Assembly: GCF_001598375.1 (NCBI RefSeq)
Contig: NZ_BCYV01000008.1
Location: 62,001 to 126,000 of the forward strand
Reading direction: 5' to 3'
Source: Novosphingobium capsulatum NBRC 12533
Lineage (GTDB): Bacteria > Pseudomonadota > Alphaproteobacteria > Sphingomonadales > Sphingomonadaceae
Length of the DNA stretch: 64,000 nt
Part shown: positions 61,537 through 64,000 of the stretch, piece after piece
Position numbering within the stretch: the first letter of the stretch is position 1
Layout of the letters: every line of letters starts with the position of its first letter
Notes under the pieces: model-generated
The model's database searches: none
What the model was told of the DNA's origin: nothing
Seen by the model: only the letters and a program-made list of their open reading frames with translations
Translations under genes and position numbers: made by a program

Positions 61537-64000
61537 TCGGCGCTGATCTTTCGCAACTGGCTTTCCGAGAAATGCAGGGTGAAGCGGGCGCCGGGGCGAT
61601 CGCTGCGGTTGGCGGCGCTGACATCGATGCCCATGGCGCGGGCAAAGCCCCTGACGATGGCCAGGCCCAGGCCGGTGCCGCCCTTGCGATCGGAGCCTTC
61701 CACTCTTGTGAAAACTTCGAATATGCGAAGCGACATGCCCGGCGGTAGTCCGGGGCCTTCGTCCAGCACCAGCAGGTCCAGCCCATCGGCGCGGCGCTGG
61801 GCCGACAGAATGATCGCCCCTTCCTCTCCGCCATGGCGCACCGCGTTTTCTATCAGGTTGATCAGGCAGTGGTGGAACAGGCGCGGATCGACCATCACCA
61901 GCGGCAGATCGGGGGCGATATCCATGGTCACGGCGCGGGTGCCAAGCGTGCGGCGCAGATCGTGCACGGCGCTGGCCACGGCCTCGGCCAGGTCCACAGC
62001 CTCGGGCCGAAGGGCGATTGCGCCGGCCTCGATCCGCACCATGTCGAGCAGGTTGGCGATGAAGCGTTGCAACCGTTCCGCCTCGGCCCGGGCAGTGGCA
62101 AGGATCGGCACTTGCTCGGGATTGGCGGGCGTGAGTTCGCGCAGCGTGCCGACCACGGCGGTGAGCGGGGTGCGCAGATCGTGGCTGATCGAAGACAGCA
62201 GCGCGGCGCGCAACCGGTCGCGCTCTTCCAGCTGGCGCACGCCGGCCATGTCATGCTCTAGCCGGATGCGTTCGAGCGCGAGGCCGGCCTGGTCTGCCAG
62301 GCTGCCCAGCAGCGGGAGGCGATCGCTGCGCACCGGGGCGCTGGCATCGCCCCGCGCCAGGCCGAGCACCGCGAGCGGCGCGCCGCCGGCCGAAAGCGGG
62401 GTAAACAGCCATTCCGACGCAGTGAGCGTGCCCGACCCGCGCCCGGCCGGCTGCGCGCGATCAAACGCCCATTGCGCCGCGGCGAAATCGAGCACTTCCA
62501 GCCGGTGCTCGGGCGGAAAGGCGGCGGCTACGGCCAGCTTGCCGTCTTCGGGCAGCAGCATGAGGGCATGCGCATCGAGCAGGCGGGATGCTTCGGCACA
62601 GAGCACGCGGCCCAGTTCCTCGGCCGTGGTCACCCCGGTGAGCAACCGCGCAAAACCAGCGAGCGCCGCGCTGGTGCGGGCACTGGCGCCAGCCAGCAAA
62701 GCCTGCTGCCGCAGTCGCGCGGCCAACTGGCTGCTGACCGCCGCCACTGCCACCAGCACCAGCACGGTGATGATGTTCTGCGGGTCGGCGATCGTGAACG
62801 TGCCGGTCGGCGGAATGAAGAAGAAGTTGTAGGCGAGCGAGGCAACTAGGCCGGTGATCACCCCGGTGGCCAGGCCATAGCGCGTGGCGGCGAGCATCAC
62901 CGGCAGGAAATAGAGCAGCGCCACGTTGGTGATCGGCGCGGCGGCAAACAGCAGGCGGCCCAGTGCGGTAACCAGCGCCGTGGCGCCCATGGCCGGCACC
63001 AGGCCACGCAGCAACGGCCCCCAGCCCCAGGCCGCGATCGGCGCGCGGTCCAGTGCGATCCGCGCCTGCGCGCCATGGGCCACGGGCACCTGCTGCAGGG
63101 CAAGATCGGGCAAGCGCCGCGCCAAGGTATCGACCGTAAGCCGGCGTTGCCAGGCAAAGCGGCGCGGGCGCGGCGCGCCAACCACCAGCAGGGTGGCGCG
63201 GGTATCGGCAGCGGCCTGTTGCAGGCCATCGACCACCCCTGCGGCGGGCAACGCCAGAACCTGGCCGCCAAGCTGGGTGGCCAAGTGCATGGCTTCGGCC
63301 AAGCGCGTATTGGCCTGCGCGCTGCGTTCGCCCGGTGTTTCGATGTGCACCGCTGTCCATGGCGCGCGCAGGGCATCAGCCAGGCGGCGCCCGGCGCGCA
63401 CCACGTCGCTGGCCGCATCATGACTGCCCACTGCCACCAGCACGCGATCGGCGGTGGCCCAGGTGCCGGCGAGCGCCTGGGCGCGGACGTCATCGAGCAT
63501 CTGCGCATCAACCGCCTGGGCCGCGCGGCGCAGCACGAGTTCGCGCAGGGCGGAAAGATTGGAGCGGGAAAAGAAGTGATGCAGCGCGCGCGCCGCTTCG
63601 TGCGGGACATAGACCTTGCCCGCGCGCAACCGCTCGATCAGTTCATCGGGCGGGGTATCGACCACCTCGATCTCGGCCCGGTCGAGCAGGCGATCGGGCA
63701 CGGTTTCGCGCACCCGCACATGGGTGAACGAAGCGACGACATCGTTGAGGCTTTCAAGATGCTGGATGTTGAGCGTGGACCACACGTCGATCCCGGCAGC
63801 GAGGATTTCCTCGACATCCTGCCAGCGCTTGTCGTGCCGGCTGCCCGGCGCGTTGGCATGGGCGAGTTCGTCCACCAGCACGAGCGCGGGCTTGCGCTCG
63901 AGAATGGCGTCAAGGTCCATTTCCAGCAGGGTATGGCCGCGATGGGCCACTTCCCGGCGCGGCAGCACCGAGAGCGGGCGCAGCCGTGCCTCGGTCTCCA
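61533..64000 (-). CDS. kdpD: KdpD sensor kinase (5' end outside window)
   Basis: Turgor/K+-sensing kinase, 822 codons present, the N-terminal part (Walker A of the KdpD domain) cut off by the window end. The visible part begins in the KdpD domain (PRREVAHRGHTLLEMDLDAI, LVLVDELAHANAPGSRHDKR with Walker B, WSTLNIQHLESLND). A USP-like domain follows, then four helices (YFLPVMLAATRYGLATGVIT), a GAF-like region, the H-box LSSISHDLRTPLTAV and the ATPase (IENAVRHGGEEG, GTGLGLAIVRGFAR). Frame is open to the edge. Confidence 0.95.
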   Translation of the reverse strand, partial: ETEARLRPLSVLPRREVAHRGHTLLEMDLDAILERKPALVLVDELAHANAPGSRHDKRWQDVEEILAAGIDVWSTLNIQHLESLNDVVASFTHVRVRETVPDRLLDRAEIEVVDTPPDELIERLRAGKVYVPHEAARALHHFFSRSNLSALRELVLRRAAQAVDAQMLDDVRAQALAGTWATADRVLVAVGSHDAASDVVRAGRRLADALRAPWTAVHIETPGERSAQANTRLAEAMHLATQLGGQVLALPAAGVVDGLQQAAADTRATLLVVGAPRPRRFAWQRRLTVDTLARRLPDLALQQVPVAHGAQARIALDRAPIAAWGWGPLLRGLVPAMGATALVTALGRLLFAAAPITNVALLYFLPVMLAATRYGLATGVITGLVASLAYNFFFIPPTGTFTIADPQNIITVLVLVAVAAVSSQLAARLRQQALLAGASARTSAALAGFARLLTGVTTAEELGRVLCAEASRLLDAHALMLLPEDGKLAVAAAFPPEHRLEVLDFAAAQWAFDRAQPAGRGSGTLTASEWLFTPLSAGGAPLAVLGLARGDASAPVRSDRLPLLGSLADQAGLALERIRLEHDMAGVRQLEERDRLRAALLSSISHDLRTPLTAVVGTLRELTPANPEQVPILATARAEAERLQRFIANLLDMVRIEAGAIALRPEAVDLAEAVASAVHDLRRTLGTRAVTMDIAPDLPLVMVDPRLFHHCLINLIENAVRHGGEEGAIILSAQRRADGLDLLVLDEGPGLPPGMSLRIFEVFTRVEGSDRKGGTGLGLAIVRGFARAMGIDVSAANRSDRPGARFTLHFSESQLRKISAE

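Overview
This 64 kb window is GC-rich, densely coding Gram-negative chromosome, most probably from a Sphingomonadaceae-type alphaproteobacterium (Novosphingobium/Sphingobium-like). That placement is an inference. It rests on high GC, an Ala at the GyrA quinolone codon, a FadL porin, DUF2147 and DUF952 proteins, a NodT-type RND pump, a TonB receptor, and frequent ATGA/GTGA stop-start overlaps. I see no rRNA, tRNA, CRISPR array, transposase or phage gene.

Layout. (1) 0-4.6 kb: gyrA, a DUF952 protein and trmFO, closed by a hairpin repeat. (2) 4.7-15.3 kb: fatty-acid uptake and beta-oxidation. A thiolase / FadN-like / acyl-CoA dehydrogenase operon faces DUF2147, FadL, acyl-CoA ligase and MerR genes, followed by an EamA exporter. 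(3) 15.5-27.5 kb: one chemotaxis-type operon in the order STAS-cheY-cheA-cheW-MCP-cheW-MCP-cheW-cheR-cheB, ending in a soluble MCP-like protein. The MCP-cheW unit is a tandem duplication. No flagellar gene is present. (4) 27.5-31.8 kb: regulators and signalling, namely TetR with operator-like dyads, a LuxR protein with a dead receiver, a BLUF blue-light sensor, a diguanylate cyclase and a HutC-type GntR. (5) 32.5-34.4 kb: HU, a small conserved protein, a GreA/B-like factor and a degenerate SRAP protein. (6) 34.6-40 kb: a lipid-kinase / Tam41-like / NTP-transferase run converging on a flippase and a CDP-glycerol-transferase-like gene. This is a candidate lipid or glycopolymer assembly locus. 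(7) 40.4-45.5 kb: TetR, a 7TM diguanylate cyclase and a TonB receptor. (8) 45.6-55.7 kb: a tripartite RND pump with a two-component system on each side. (9) 55.7-64 kb: a nested inverted-repeat element, truncated haemoglobin, a 53-residue zinc-ribbon protein, a MocR regulator with a divergent flavin-binding protein, an Lrp regulator with a Tat-exported aminotransferase, and kdpE with a kdpD cut by the window edge.

The most interesting candidates for new biology are the duplicated chemotaxis cluster with its unusual soluble terminal protein, the 34.6-39.7 kb lipid/glycopolymer locus, the LuxR-BLUF-GGDEF light-signalling neighbourhood, the SRAP protein without its catalytic residues, the exported PLP aminotransferase, and the composite repeat upstream of the pump regulators. 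All functions are read from motifs and remembered family features; no database search was possible.
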